From: Mesorhizobium sp. WSM3860
GTDB lineage: Bacteria > Pseudomonadota > Alphaproteobacteria > Rhizobiales > Rhizobiaceae
DNA length: 64,000 bases
Direction: 5' to 3'
Assembly (NCBI RefSeq): GCF_002294995.1
Contig: NZ_NSGF01000006.1
Span: 1-64,000 of the forward strand
Shown here: piece by piece, positions 1 to 7,696 of the stretch
Layout: every line of letters begins with the position of its first letter
Position numbering within the stretch: the stretch's first letter is position 1
Translations under genes and position numbers: made by a program
The notes under the pieces: model-generated
What the model saw: the letters and a program-made list of their open reading frames with translations, nothing else
Told to the model about the DNA's origin: nothing
Database searches by the model: none

Positions 1-608
1 ACCACCAGCGGATTGATCTCCAGCATCGAGGCGTCGTAGTCGCGGAACACCTGGTAGCAGCCGAGGATGGTCTCGGTGGCCTTGCCGATCAGGTTGCTTT
101 CAAGGCCGAGACCGAAGGCGATCTCGCGCGCCTGGAAGCCTTGCATGCCGACACCGGGATCGACGGTGGCGCGGATGATGGAATCCGGCTTCTTTTCGGA
201 GATGTCCTCGATCTCCATGCCGCCGGCGGCCGAAGCCACGATCATGACGCGCTCTTCCTTCCGGTCGAGAACGAAGCCGAGATAGAGCTCCTGCGCGATG
301 TCGACGGCTTCCTCGAGATAGAGGCGCGAGATCAGCTTGCCGCGCGGGCCGGTCTGCTGGGTCACCAGCTTGCGGCCGAGCATTCCCTCGGCGGCGTTGG
401 AGATCTCCTCGTCGTTGGAGCAGAGCTTGATGCCGCCGGCTTTGCCGCGGGCGCCGGAATGAACCTGCGCCTTCAGCACCCATTTCGAGCCGCCGATCTC
501 GCGGGCCCGGTAGGTCGCCTGCTCGGGGCTGTAGGCGAGGCCGCCGCGCGGCACATGCACGCCGTGGCGGGCAAGCAGTTCCTTGGCCTGGTATTCGTGA
601 ATGTCCAT
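1..608 (-). CDS. mtkA: Malate-CoA ligase (malate thiokinase) beta subunit, 3' part missing
   Basis: This is the N-terminal part (about 202 residues) of an ATP-grasp succinyl-CoA-synthetase-type beta subunit; the rest lies beyond position 1. The translation opens MDIHEYQAKELLARHG and continues with KAQVHSGARGKAGGIKLC, the nucleotide-binding ATP-grasp segment of SucC/MtkA proteins. MtkA with MtkB makes malyl-CoA from malate, CoA and ATP in the serine cycle. I prefer malate thiokinase to SucC because the gene lies 19 bp downstream of malyl-CoA lyase and serine-glyoxylate aminotransferase on the same strand. The ATG at 608-606 follows a GGGAGG ribosome site. SucC itself remains the alternative, since the two families share this fold. 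Confidence 0.85.
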   Translation of the reverse strand, partial: MDIHEYQAKELLARHGVHVPRGGLAYSPEQATYRAREIGGSKWVLKAQVHSGARGKAGGIKLCSNDEEISNAAEGMLGRKLVTQQTGPRGKLISRLYLEEAVDIAQELYLGFVLDRKEERVMIVASAAGGMEIEDISEKKPDSIIRATVDPGVGMQGFQAREIAFGLGLESNLIGKATETILGCYQVFRDYDASMLEINPLV

Positions 609-627
609 CTTGTCCTCCCGAAAACTC

Positions 628-1590
628 TCAGTGCGTCGCGGCCTGCGCTTGGCCGGCGCGCTCGATCGCCTCGCTGACCACCAGCACGTTGCGCGCCATG
701 CGTTCCGACGCCGCGTCGATCATCTTGCCGTCGAGCGCGGCCGCACCCTTGCCGAGCGCCTCCGCCTCCTTCAGCACCTCCAGGATGCGTCTGGCGCGCG
801 TGACTTCCTTTTCCGGCGGCGAGAACACGTCGTTGGCGAGCGCGATCTGCGAGGGGTGGATCGCCCATTTGCCTTCGATGCCGAGCGCGGCTGCGCGCCT
901 TGCGGCCGCCGTATAGCCCTCGGGATCGGAGAAATCGCCGAACGGTCCGTCGATGGCGCGCAGGCCATAGGCCCGGCAGGCGACCGTCATCCGCGACAAG
1001 GCAAAATGCCACTGGTCGCCGGGATAGTCGGGGTTGAGGCCGCCGATGTTGACGGTGCGCGCCTTGTTGCTGGCGGCGTAATCGGCGACGCCGAAATGCA
1101 TGGCTTCCAAGCGACCGGGCGTGGCGGCGATCGCCTCGACATTGGCCATGCCGAGCGCCGTCTCGATCAGCGCTTCGAGGCCGACGCGGGTCTTGAAGCC
1201 CTTGGCCATCTCGATCTGGTTGACCATGGCCTCGACCATGTAGAGGTCGGCCGGAACGCCGACCTTCGGCACCAGGATCGTATCCAGCCGGTCGCCGGCC
1301 TGTTCCATGACGTCGACGACGTCGCGGTACATGTAATGGGTGTCGAGGCCGTTGATGCGCACCGAGACGGTCTTGCCCTTGGCGCGCCAGTCGATGTCGT
1401 TGAGCGCCTGGATGATGTTCTTGCGGGCCCGTTCCTTGTCGGGTGGCGCGACCGCATCCTCGATGTCGAGGAAGACGAAGTCGGCGGCGCTGTTCGCCGC
1501 CTTGTCGATCATTTCCGGGCTGGAGCCGGGAACCGCCAGCTCGCTGCGCTGGAGCCTGAGCTTCTTGAGGTGGTTGATGGTGTGGCTCAT
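628..1590 (-). CDS. mcl: L-malyl-CoA / beta-methylmalyl-CoA lyase
   Basis: A 320-residue member of the HpcH/HpaI-CitE aldolase family. It has the family's FVFLDIEDAV segment near residues 38-47, followed by ERARKNI, and a conserved LVPKVG strand. In the serine cycle it cleaves malyl-CoA to acetyl-CoA and glyoxylate; in the ethylmalonyl-CoA pathway the same enzyme type acts on beta-methylmalyl-CoA. The start is the ATG at 1590, 10 bp after sgaA, giving the usual N-terminus MSHTINHLKKLRLQRSELAV. It lies between sgaA and mtkA with very short gaps, so the three genes are probably one transcript. Glyoxylate made here is the co-substrate of SgaA. Confidence 0.9.
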   Translation of the reverse strand: MSHTINHLKKLRLQRSELAVPGSSPEMIDKAANSAADFVFLDIEDAVAPPDKERARKNIIQALNDIDWRAKGKTVSVRINGLDTHYMYRDVVDVMEQAGDRLDTILVPKVGVPADLYMVEAMVNQIEMAKGFKTRVGLEALIETALGMANVEAIAATPGRLEAMHFGVADYAASNKARTVNIGGLNPDYPGDQWHFALSRMTVACRAYGLRAIDGPFGDFSDPEGYTAAARRAAALGIEGKWAIHPSQIALANDVFSPPEKEVTRARRILEVLKEAEALGKGAAALDGKMIDAASERMARNVLVVSEAIERAGQAQAATH

Positions 1591-1600
1591 CGTCCGTTCC

Positions 1601-2791
1601 TCACGCCGCCTCGGCGACCGGCATCGCGGCGGTGCGCCGGAAATGCTCGATCGCAGCCGCCACGCCCGAGCCCGGCGCCAGGTCGACGCCGCAGTCAAGC
1701 AGCGCCAGCTCGGCGGCGGCAAGCGATCCAAGCACCATCACCTCGTTCAGCCAGCCGAGATGGCCGATGCGGAAGACCTTGCCGGCCACCTTGTTGAGGC
1801 CGCCACCCAGAGAGGTGTTGTACTTCTGGTAGGCGCGCTTGACGACGTCGGCACTGTCGATGCCTTCCGGCACCAGGATGGCGCTCACCGTGTCGGAGTG
1901 CCATTTGCGCTGCTTGGCGCACAGCTTCAGGCCCCAGGCGTCGACCGCCTTGCGCACGCCTTCGGCCAGGCGATGATGGCGGGCGAAGATGTTCTCCAGC
2001 CCTTCCTCGGCAATCAGGTCGAGCGAGGCGCGCAGGCCGCGCAGCAATTGCGTGGCGGGCGTATAGGGGAAATAGCCGGTGTCGTTGGCGCGGATCATGT
2101 CCTCGAAGGAGAAGTAGCAGCGCCGGTGGGTCGCGGTCCTGGACGCGGCCAGCGCCTTCTGGCTGACCGACAGGAAGCCGAGGCCGGCGGGCAGCATAAA
2201 ACCTTTCTGCGAGCCGCTTACCGCGCAGTCGACGCGCCATTCCTCCTGGCGGAAGTCGATCGAGCCGATCGACGAGACGCCGTCGACGAAGAGCAGCGCC
2301 GGGTGGTTCGCGGCGTCGAGCGCGGCGCGGCAGCCGGCGACGTCGCTGGTGACGCCGGTCGCGGTTTCGTTCTGCGTGCAGAAGACCGCCTTGATCTGGT
2401 GCGCCTTGTCGGCCCGCAGCCTTTCGGCATAGAGGTCGAGCGGAACGCCGGTTCCCCATTCGCAATCGATGACGTCGACGTCGAAGCCGAGGCGCTCGGC
2501 CATGTCGACCCACAGATGCGAGAACTGGCCGAAGCGCGACATCAGCACCCGGTCGCCCGGGTTGAGCACGTTGGTCATCGCCGCCTCCCAGGCGCCGGTG
2601 CCGGACGACGGATAGATGAAGACGCGGCCGGTCTCGTTCTTGAAAACTCGTCTGATGTCCTCGAACAGCGGCAGCGTGAGATTGGGGAAGGAGGCGGCGC
2701 GCATATCCTCCATCGGCAGGTTCATCGCCTGCCGGACCTCTTCAGGAATGTTGGTGGGTCCAGGGATGAAAAGATGGGTAAACCCGGCCAT
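1601..2791 (-). CDS. sgaA: Serine-glyoxylate aminotransferase
   Basis: A 396-residue class V aminotransferase of the alanine/serine-glyoxylate type, full length for the family. It opens with FIPGPTNIPEEV, carries the PLP-phosphate region SSGTGAWEAA at 62-71, the cofactor aspartate in LLFVDGVSSIGS (about 167-178) and the Schiff-base lysine K196 in SGSQKGFMLPAGL. It converts serine and glyoxylate to hydroxypyruvate and glycine, a defining serine-cycle step that links C1-derived serine to central carbon. It is the first enzyme gene of the sgaA-mcl-mtkA run. A 21-bp inverted repeat sits in the 121-bp gap in front of it. Hydroxypyruvate reductase and glycerate kinase genes are not in the window. 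Confidence 0.92.
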   Translation of the reverse strand: MAGFTHLFIPGPTNIPEEVRQAMNLPMEDMRAASFPNLTLPLFEDIRRVFKNETGRVFIYPSSGTGAWEAAMTNVLNPGDRVLMSRFGQFSHLWVDMAERLGFDVDVIDCEWGTGVPLDLYAERLRADKAHQIKAVFCTQNETATGVTSDVAGCRAALDAANHPALLFVDGVSSIGSIDFRQEEWRVDCAVSGSQKGFMLPAGLGFLSVSQKALAASRTATHRRCYFSFEDMIRANDTGYFPYTPATQLLRGLRASLDLIAEEGLENIFARHHRLAEGVRKAVDAWGLKLCAKQRKWHSDTVSAILVPEGIDSADVVKRAYQKYNTSLGGGLNKVAGKVFRIGHLGWLNEVMVLGSLAAAELALLDCGVDLAPGSGVAAAIEHFRRTAAMPVAEAA

Positions 2792-2885
2792 GCGCTAACT
2801 CCTCCTACGTTTTGGGATGGTGGAGGAAGTTTCGTTTCGATGGCGCCCAGCAACAACACCTTGCCGGGTAAGTTGTCGCCACGCG

Positions 2886-2906
2886 CGGGTAGGTCGAGCC
2901 TACCCG
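2886..2906. promoter_or_regulatory. 21-bp inverted repeat between the luxR-type gene and sgaA
   Basis: CGGGTAGG and CCTACCCG are perfect 8-bp arms around a 5-bp centre, and a further CCTACTACCCG half-site follows immediately and runs into the stop codon of the regulator gene. Read on the minus strand there is no U-run behind the stem, so it looks more like an operator for sgaA-mcl-mtkA than an intrinsic terminator. This is inference from symmetry and position. Confidence 0.45.
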
Positions 2907-2912
2907 ATCCTA

Positions 2913-3584
2913 CTACCCGAAAGGCGATTTGGAGCCGCGGCGCTTCTCGTTGGCATAGAGCGCGACAGCCATGGCGCGGTTGCGCACGTCGAGCTTGTCG
3001 TAAAGATTTTTGAGATGGTACTTCACCGTGTTCTCGGAGATCCCGGTGCGGGTCGCGATCTGGAGATTGGTCCAGCCATCGGAAAGCACCGCGAGCAATT
3101 CGCGCTCACGCACGGTGAGTTGCGACAGCGGCGTATCATTGACCTTGTTGATGTCGATGTAAGGGATGCAGATGCGCCCATGCGCGACCGCCAGGATCGT
3201 CTCGAAGATGATCGAGGGGTCGTCGAACTGAAAGCAATAGCCCTGGGCGCCGAGCCGCACGCACTGCTTCAGGATGCCGATGTCATGATCATTGGAAAAG
3301 ACCGTGATGCGCAGGTCGAGCTTGCGGTTCTGGACTTCCGCCAGGACATCGGCGCCATCCATGTCGGCGAGCTTCCAGCCGATGACGGCGACGTCGAACC
3401 TGGTGTTCGCCGCCAATTCCAGGAATTGCTTGCCGCTCGGAACGGAGCTCAACAGCACGAAACGCCCGTCGCATTCCAGCATCTCGCGAAGCGCAGACAC
3501 GACAAGCGGATTGCGCTCCGCGACGACAACACGCACGCGTTGCTCGCCAACTGCTTCGTTCGTTTTCCGGGACTTGAGGTTCAA
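2913..3584 (-). CDS. LuxR/FixJ-type regulator with degenerate receiver domain
   Basis: A 223-residue protein with a CheY-like receiver fold (about 17-135) and a C-terminal LuxR helix-turn-helix (about 152-212; LTVRERELLAVLSDGWTNLQ, then ISENTVKYHLKNLYDKLDVR). In the receiver, the position of the phospho-acceptor aspartate is glycine (G69 in DVAVIGWKLADMDG), the acidic pocket reads AERNP instead of a DD pair, and the conserved lysine is glutamine (Q119). It therefore probably works without classical phosphorylation. It is transcribed in the same direction as sgaA-mcl-mtkA and lies 121 bp upstream, so it is a good candidate for their regulator. No histidine kinase gene is adjacent. Confidence 0.85.
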   Translation of the reverse strand: MNLKSRKTNEAVGEQRVRVVVAERNPLVVSALREMLECDGRFVLLSSVPSGKQFLELAANTRFDVAVIGWKLADMDGADVLAEVQNRKLDLRITVFSNDHDIGILKQCVRLGAQGYCFQFDDPSIIFETILAVAHGRICIPYIDINKVNDTPLSQLTVRERELLAVLSDGWTNLQIATRTGISENTVKYHLKNLYDKLDVRNRAMAVALYANEKRRGSKSPFG

Positions 3585-3843
3585 GGCCTGCCGATTGTCC
3601 TGTCGATCTCGCGCTTACCGGTCCACCTGGACCTGCATCATGACAATTCTGCCCCAACAACAAAAGGGCGCTCTTTCCGCAGCGACATGCGCTGTCGCGG
3701 CGGCTGAACCCGCAAATGCGGCGCGATCCGCCTTTACTGCGAGGCGTCACGGGCACATTTCTCTGAATATTCCGCGCGCTACGGCTACATTTTCTCAAGA
3801 CGAATCGTGTCTCGACCCTATCTGCCGCATAAGCATCGGATAT

Positions 3844-3880
3844 CCCGAAATGCGGTTTCCACTTTTCGGACTCATGCTCT
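3844..3880. repeat. Dispersed palindromic intergenic repeat, copy 1 (in the 3585-3927 gap)
   Basis: The 343-bp gap between the divergently transcribed regulator gene and mgtE holds no gene I can support. Near its mgtE end is a short imperfect palindrome, CCGAAA then GCGGTTTCCAC then TTTTCGG, of a type common between genes in rhizobia. Related elements with an AAAACCGC core and a following TTTT or TTTTGG occur at 5890-5972, 31431-31512 and 34674-34714. The remainder presumably carries the two divergent promoters, but I cannot place them with confidence. Confidence 0.5.
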
Positions 3881-3927
3881 AGACCTGATTCACACCCTTT
3901 CCGGATTGCTGTTGGCGGGAGGCGCTG

Positions 3928-5346
3928 GTGGAAGGCCAGGACAGAGAGACGACCGGCGCCAGGACCGTCGAGGAAGGCGGCGCCGACATCTATGGCGAGG
4001 ACGGCGCCGTCCGTTCGGCCTTCCTTGCGCAGATCGGCGCTGCCATCGCCGATCGCGACACGCTCACCTTAAAACGCGAAGTCGACGACCTGCATCAGTC
4101 GGAACTCGGCGATCTGCTGGAAGCACTGCATCCCGAGCAGCGCCGCGCGCTGGTCGAATTGCTTGGCTCGGATTTCGACTTTTCGGCGCTGACCGAGGTC
4201 GACGAGGCGATCCGGCTCGACATCGTCGACAATTTGCCCAACGAGCAGATCGCGCAGGCGGTGCAGGAGCTCGATTCCGACGACGCCGTCTACATCCTGG
4301 AAGACCTCGACCAGGAGGACCAGGATGAGATCCTGTCGCAACTGCCGTTCACAGAGCGCATCCGGCTGCGGCGCGCGCTCGACTATCCGGAAGAGACGGC
4401 CGGGCGGCGCATGCAGACCGAGTTCGTCGCCGTGCCGCCGTTCTGGACCATCGGCCAGACGATCGACTACATGCGCGAGGACAAGAACCTTCCCGATCGC
4501 TTCAGCCAGATCTTCGTCATCGACCCAAGCTTCAAACTGCTCGGCGCCATCGATCTGGATCAGATCCTGCGCACCAAGCGCGCGGTGAAGGTCGAGGAGG
4601 TGATGCATGAGACGCGGCATGCCATCCCTGCCACCATGGACCAGGAAGAGGCGGCGCGGGAATTCGAGCAGTACGACCTGCTCTCGGCCGCCGTGGTCGA
4701 CGAGAACGAGCGTCTGGTCGGCGTGCTCACCATCGACGATGTGGTCGACGTCATCCAGCAGGAGGCCGAGGAGGACCTCCTGCGCATGGGCGGCGTCGGC
4801 GACGAAGAGCTATCCGACACCGTGCTTGCGACCTCGCGATCGCGCGTGCCGTGGCTGCTCGTCAATCTGGTCACGGCCTTCCTCGCGGCCTCGGTGATCG
4901 GCCTGTTCGACCAGACCATCGAGCATATCGTGGCGCTGGCGGTGCTGATGCCGATCGTCGCCGGCATGGGCGGCAATGCCGGCTCGCAGACGATGACCGT
5001 CACCGTGCGGGCGCTGGCGACCAGGGATCTCGACATTTACAACGCCGCCCGCATCATCCGCCGTGAGGTGGGGGTGGGCTTCATCAACGGCATCGTCTTT
5101 GCCGTGCTGATCGGCATGGTCGCCGGAATCTGGTTCCATGACCCCAACCTGGGCGGCATCATCGCGGCGGCGATGATCATCAACATGTTCGCGGCCGCCC
5201 TGGCAGGCATTCTCATCCCGCTGCTGCTCGACCGCTTCAAGATCGACCCGGCGGTCGCTTCCGCCGTCTTCGTCACGACCGTCACCGACTGCGTCGGCTT
5301 CTTTGCCTTCCTCGGATTGGCCACTTGGTGGTTTGGCGTTCCCTAA
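3928..5346 (+). CDS. mgtE: Magnesium transporter MgtE
   Basis: A 472-residue protein with the complete MgtE layout: an N-terminal superhelical domain of alpha-helical repeats (about 50-160), two CBS domains (about 165-285; AAVVDENERLVGVLTIDDVV in the second) and five predicted membrane helices from about residue 308. The pore motif GGNAGSQ is at 348-354 and TDCVGFFAFLG closes the last helices. MgtE is a homodimeric Mg2+-gated magnesium channel of the inner membrane; the CBS and N domains sense cytosolic Mg2+. The start is a GTG at 3928 with GGGAGG five to ten bases upstream. It appears to be a single-gene unit. Confidence 0.93.
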   Translation: MEGQDRETTGARTVEEGGADIYGEDGAVRSAFLAQIGAAIADRDTLTLKREVDDLHQSELGDLLEALHPEQRRALVELLGSDFDFSALTEVDEAIRLDIVDNLPNEQIAQAVQELDSDDAVYILEDLDQEDQDEILSQLPFTERIRLRRALDYPEETAGRRMQTEFVAVPPFWTIGQTIDYMREDKNLPDRFSQIFVIDPSFKLLGAIDLDQILRTKRAVKVEEVMHETRHAIPATMDQEEAAREFEQYDLLSAAVVDENERLVGVLTIDDVVDVIQQEAEEDLLRMGGVGDEELSDTVLATSRSRVPWLLVNLVTAFLAASVIGLFDQTIEHIVALAVLMPIVAGMGGNAGSQTMTVTVRALATRDLDIYNAARIIRREVGVGFINGIVFAVLIGMVAGIWFHDPNLGGIIAAAMIINMFAAALAGILIPLLLDRFKIDPAVASAVFVTTVTDCVGFFAFLGLATWWFGVP

Positions 5347-5359
5347 GACAGTGCTATAA

Positions 5360-5378
5360 TTGACTTTTACGTAAATGC
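5360..5378. promoter_or_regulatory. Possible operator upstream of the MerR gene
   Basis: TTGACTTTTACGTAAATG contains the symmetric core TTTACGTAAA. It lies about 115 bp upstream of the MerR start and just after the mgtE stop codon. It resembles the TTTACG/CGTAAA operators reported for LiuR-type MerR regulators of branched-chain amino-acid catabolism. One isolated site is weak evidence. Confidence 0.35.
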
Positions 5379-5491
5379 CGTGCGACGTTGCCCTGGGGTC
5401 AGCTGCCGATTCCGGCATTAACTGGGGTTGATCGGAGAAAGGGCGACGCTTCTGCGTGGCGATGCCTGGACGTTTGGGCGTGGGAGCGAGA

Positions 5492-5878
5492 ATGCGGGAA
5501 TATTACACGATTACCGAGCTGACGCGTGAATTCGACGTGTCGACCCGAACGTTGCGGTTCTATGAGGACGAGGGGCTGGTGCAGCCGATCCGGCGCGGGC
5601 GCACGCGCCTGTTTCGCCCGTCCGACCGGCATCTGATCCGCCAGATCATGCGCGGCAAGCGGCTCGGCTTCTCGATCGCCGAAATCCGCGAAATCATCCA
5701 GATGTACAAGGAACCGCCCGGCGAGGTCGGCCAGCTCAAGCTGATGATCAAGCGCATCGAGGAAAAGCGCGAGGACCTGCGCCAGAAACGGCGCGACCTC
5801 GAGGAGACGCTTGCCGAGCTCGACCAGGCCGAGGAGTCCTGCGTGGAGAGGTTGGCGGAGCTGGGTGTGAATACCTAA
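5492..5878 (+). CDS. MerR-family transcriptional regulator (LiuR-like)
   Basis: A 128-residue protein with an N-terminal MerR winged helix (YTITELTREFDVSTRTLRFY, residues 5-24, followed by EDEGLVQPIRRGRTRLF) and a long C-terminal dimerisation coiled coil (about 75-120) rich in E, K, R and L. No cysteine pair of the metal-sensing type is present, which argues against CueR/ZntR-type metal sensing and is compatible with the LiuR group. I chose ATG 5492 over an upstream ATG at 5462 because GGGAGCGAG precedes it and the MerR domain then starts at the usual place. No acyl-CoA dehydrogenase target is in the window. Confidence 0.8.
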   Translation: MREYYTITELTREFDVSTRTLRFYEDEGLVQPIRRGRTRLFRPSDRHLIRQIMRGKRLGFSIAEIREIIQMYKEPPGEVGQLKLMIKRIEEKREDLRQKRRDLEETLAELDQAEESCVERLAELGVNT

Positions 5879-5889
5879 ACCGCATCGCG

Positions 5890-5972
5890 CTGACGCGGAT
5901 TCAGGCTACGCGCTTTAGGTCGTTGTTTCGGGCATGTCGTTTTCGCAAAACCGCTGCACACTTTTGCGATGG
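5890..5972. repeat. Dispersed palindromic intergenic repeat, copy 2
   Basis: This segment carries the string CGCGCTTTAGGTCGTTGTTT and then CGCAAAACCGCTGCACACTT, closing in TTTGCG. It matches 31431-31512 over most of its length (CGCGCTTT, TTTGTTTC, AAAACCGCTGCACA and the closing TTTT). The core can fold as CGCAAAA/TTTTGCG. It lies in the gap between convergent genes and may act as a terminator-like structure. Confidence 0.55.
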
Positions 5973-5993
5973 ATTATTCGGCCCTCAGCGGCC

Positions 5994-6473
5994 TCAGATC
6001 CAGCGCCGGACGCGCTTGGCGTAGTCGCGGTATTTCTTGCCGAACTTTGCCGCCAGTATCTTTTCCTCCTTCTCGATCGCCATTTTCTGCGTCGCGAAGG
6101 CGGCGAGGAAGGCGAACAGCAGGAACCATGCGATGCCGGTGATGAAGGAGACGCCGATCAACAGCAGCGTGTTGGCGAGATACATTGGGTTGCGGGTGAT
6201 GCCGAAGGGCCCCGATGTCACCAGATGGTCGGGCTCGGCATTGGGATTGAGCGTCGTCCTGGCGCGCACCATGGCGCGGATCGCGGTAACCCAGAGCGCT
6301 GCCACGCCAAAGAGCGCCACCCAGCCGGCGCCGACGAGGATAGCGCCGAATATGTCGCCGATCCAGGGCAGCGGGTAGAGCATGCCGAGCACGACGCTCA
6401 GCGCGATCGCCACGACATAGATCACTGGCGGCCAGGGAATGATCCCGTATCCGGGCTTTGCGATGCCGGTCAT
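5994..6473 (-). CDS. Isoprenylcysteine carboxyl methyltransferase-family membrane protein
   Basis: A 159-residue membrane protein with about four hydrophobic helices. The C-terminal half has the family signature HLVTSGPFGITRNPMYLANT followed by helices and then EEKILAAKFGKKYRDYAKRVRRW, typical of ICMT/PEMT-like S-adenosylmethionine-dependent methyltransferases in bacteria. The bacterial substrate is not known. ATG 6473 was chosen because its first base lies in an ATGA overlap with the stop of the upstream acyltransferase gene, indicating translational coupling; an in-frame extension further upstream would lie wholly inside that gene and has no ribosome site. Confidence 0.8.
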   Translation of the reverse strand: MTGIAKPGYGIIPWPPVIYVVAIALSVVLGMLYPLPWIGDIFGAILVGAGWVALFGVAALWVTAIRAMVRARTTLNPNAEPDHLVTSGPFGITRNPMYLANTLLLIGVSFITGIAWFLLFAFLAAFATQKMAIEKEEKILAAKFGKKYRDYAKRVRRWI

Positions 6474-7474
6474 TGCCTTCCTCCCTCCATCTCGTCCTCG
6501 GTCGCGGCGGTGCAGGTGCTCGCCAGATCGGCCAGATGCGATTTCCAGGCGCTGGACTGGTCGTTGCTGTAGAGCTTGTCGAGAGACCCTTCGCCCTTCA
6601 GCGTGTCCAGCATGCAGCCACAATAGCTGGAACAGAACTTGCTGTCCCGCTGCTGTTCGCACTGCGCCTGGCAAGCCGACAGGAAACTAGCGTCCTTGTC
6701 TTGTGGCGCGGCCGGCATGATTTGCGAGAACAGCCACACCGAGCCGAACAGAAGCGGCTGGTGGATGAGGTAGAAGGCGAGGCTGTGCCGGCCGATGAAG
6801 GTCAGCGGGTTCGACCAGCGGCCGGGCATCCAGGTTGCCAGCCGGGCGAGAAGCCCGGATACCGAAGCGAGCTTGACGACCGCGATGCCTGCAAGCACTG
6901 CGCCGAACCATGGAAACAGCGGCACATAGTCGTTCGAGCGCGGGTTGGTCGGCGACAGCCCGACCCACCACAGCGCCGGATGGTCGAAGACTTCCGACCG
7001 CAGATAATAGGGTGCCGCAATCACGGCCGCGGAGACGATCGCCGTCAGCAATGCCGGCAGCCTGAGAAAAGCGAGGCCGAGCAGGCTTGCCAGCGCGATC
7101 TCGTGCAGGATGCCGAAGAAGATGAAGCCGTCCGGCGTGGCGATATAGGTGACGACCGAGATGGCGATCGCCGCAACCGCAACCATGGCAAAGCGCTTCC
7201 AGAAGCTAGGCCAACGGATATGGCGGCCATGTGCGAGGAACAGGCTGACGCCGACCAGGAACAGAAAAGTCGACGCGATGCAGCGGGCATAGAGCTTCCA
7301 CCAACCAAAGGCGGTGAGGCCCGGCGAGGTGTAGCCGAAGTTTTCGAGATCCCAGGTGAAATGATAACTCGCCATCGCGATCAGCGCGATGCCGCGCAGG
7401 ACGTCGATGGCGACGACCCGGCCGTGTTTCGGCGCGTCCTGAACGGCGTCGCCGGTCGTTTGAAGGCTCATCAT
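6470..7474 (-). CDS. DUF1624 / heparan-alpha-glucosaminide N-acetyltransferase-like membrane acyltransferase with Cys-rich tail
   Basis: A 334-residue multi-pass protein. Residues about 18-255 form the DUF1624 acyltransferase-like core: VVAIDVLRGIALIAMASYHF at the first helix, ARCIASTFLFLVGVSLFLAH at 63-82, and GRHSLAFYLIHQPLLFG near 228-244, the usual last-helix signature. The family moves acyl groups across the membrane; no substrate can be named here. The C-terminal tail (about 258-334) is unusual, predicted soluble, with cysteines 268, 272, 281, 285 and 287 in a C-x3-C-x8-C-x3-C-x-C pattern. It overlaps the downstream methyltransferase gene by four bases. A second in-frame ATG follows the first directly. 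Confidence 0.8.
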   Translation of the reverse strand: MMSLQTTGDAVQDAPKHGRVVAIDVLRGIALIAMASYHFTWDLENFGYTSPGLTAFGWWKLYARCIASTFLFLVGVSLFLAHGRHIRWPSFWKRFAMVAVAAIAISVVTYIATPDGFIFFGILHEIALASLLGLAFLRLPALLTAIVSAAVIAAPYYLRSEVFDHPALWWVGLSPTNPRSNDYVPLFPWFGAVLAGIAVVKLASVSGLLARLATWMPGRWSNPLTFIGRHSLAFYLIHQPLLFGSVWLFSQIMPAAPQDKDASFLSACQAQCEQQRDSKFCSSYCGCMLDTLKGEGSLDKLYSNDQSSAWKSHLADLASTCTAATEDEMEGGRQ

Positions 7475-7696
7475 CTCGCAATCCGATTCAGTCGTGCCAA
7501 ACGACTATCACGGTTCGCTTGAACAGCAGAGGGTGGATCGGCTGCTGCCGTTCCGGCGGCATGGCAAGCCGCTTTAGGCCAGCGGCGGAAAGCCTTTGGC
7601 CGGCTTCGCTTTCCGGCTTCTCGGAGTCGGTTTCCTGCTACCGGTCCGCCACTGGTCCGGCCAGATTTGGCGAGCGATTCACTTTTCGGAGGGCCG

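Noticed and set aside
2886..2906. Intrinsic terminator of the LuxR-type gene
   Set aside because: The stem is good, but neither strand has a U-run behind it, and the extra half-site is better explained by protein binding.
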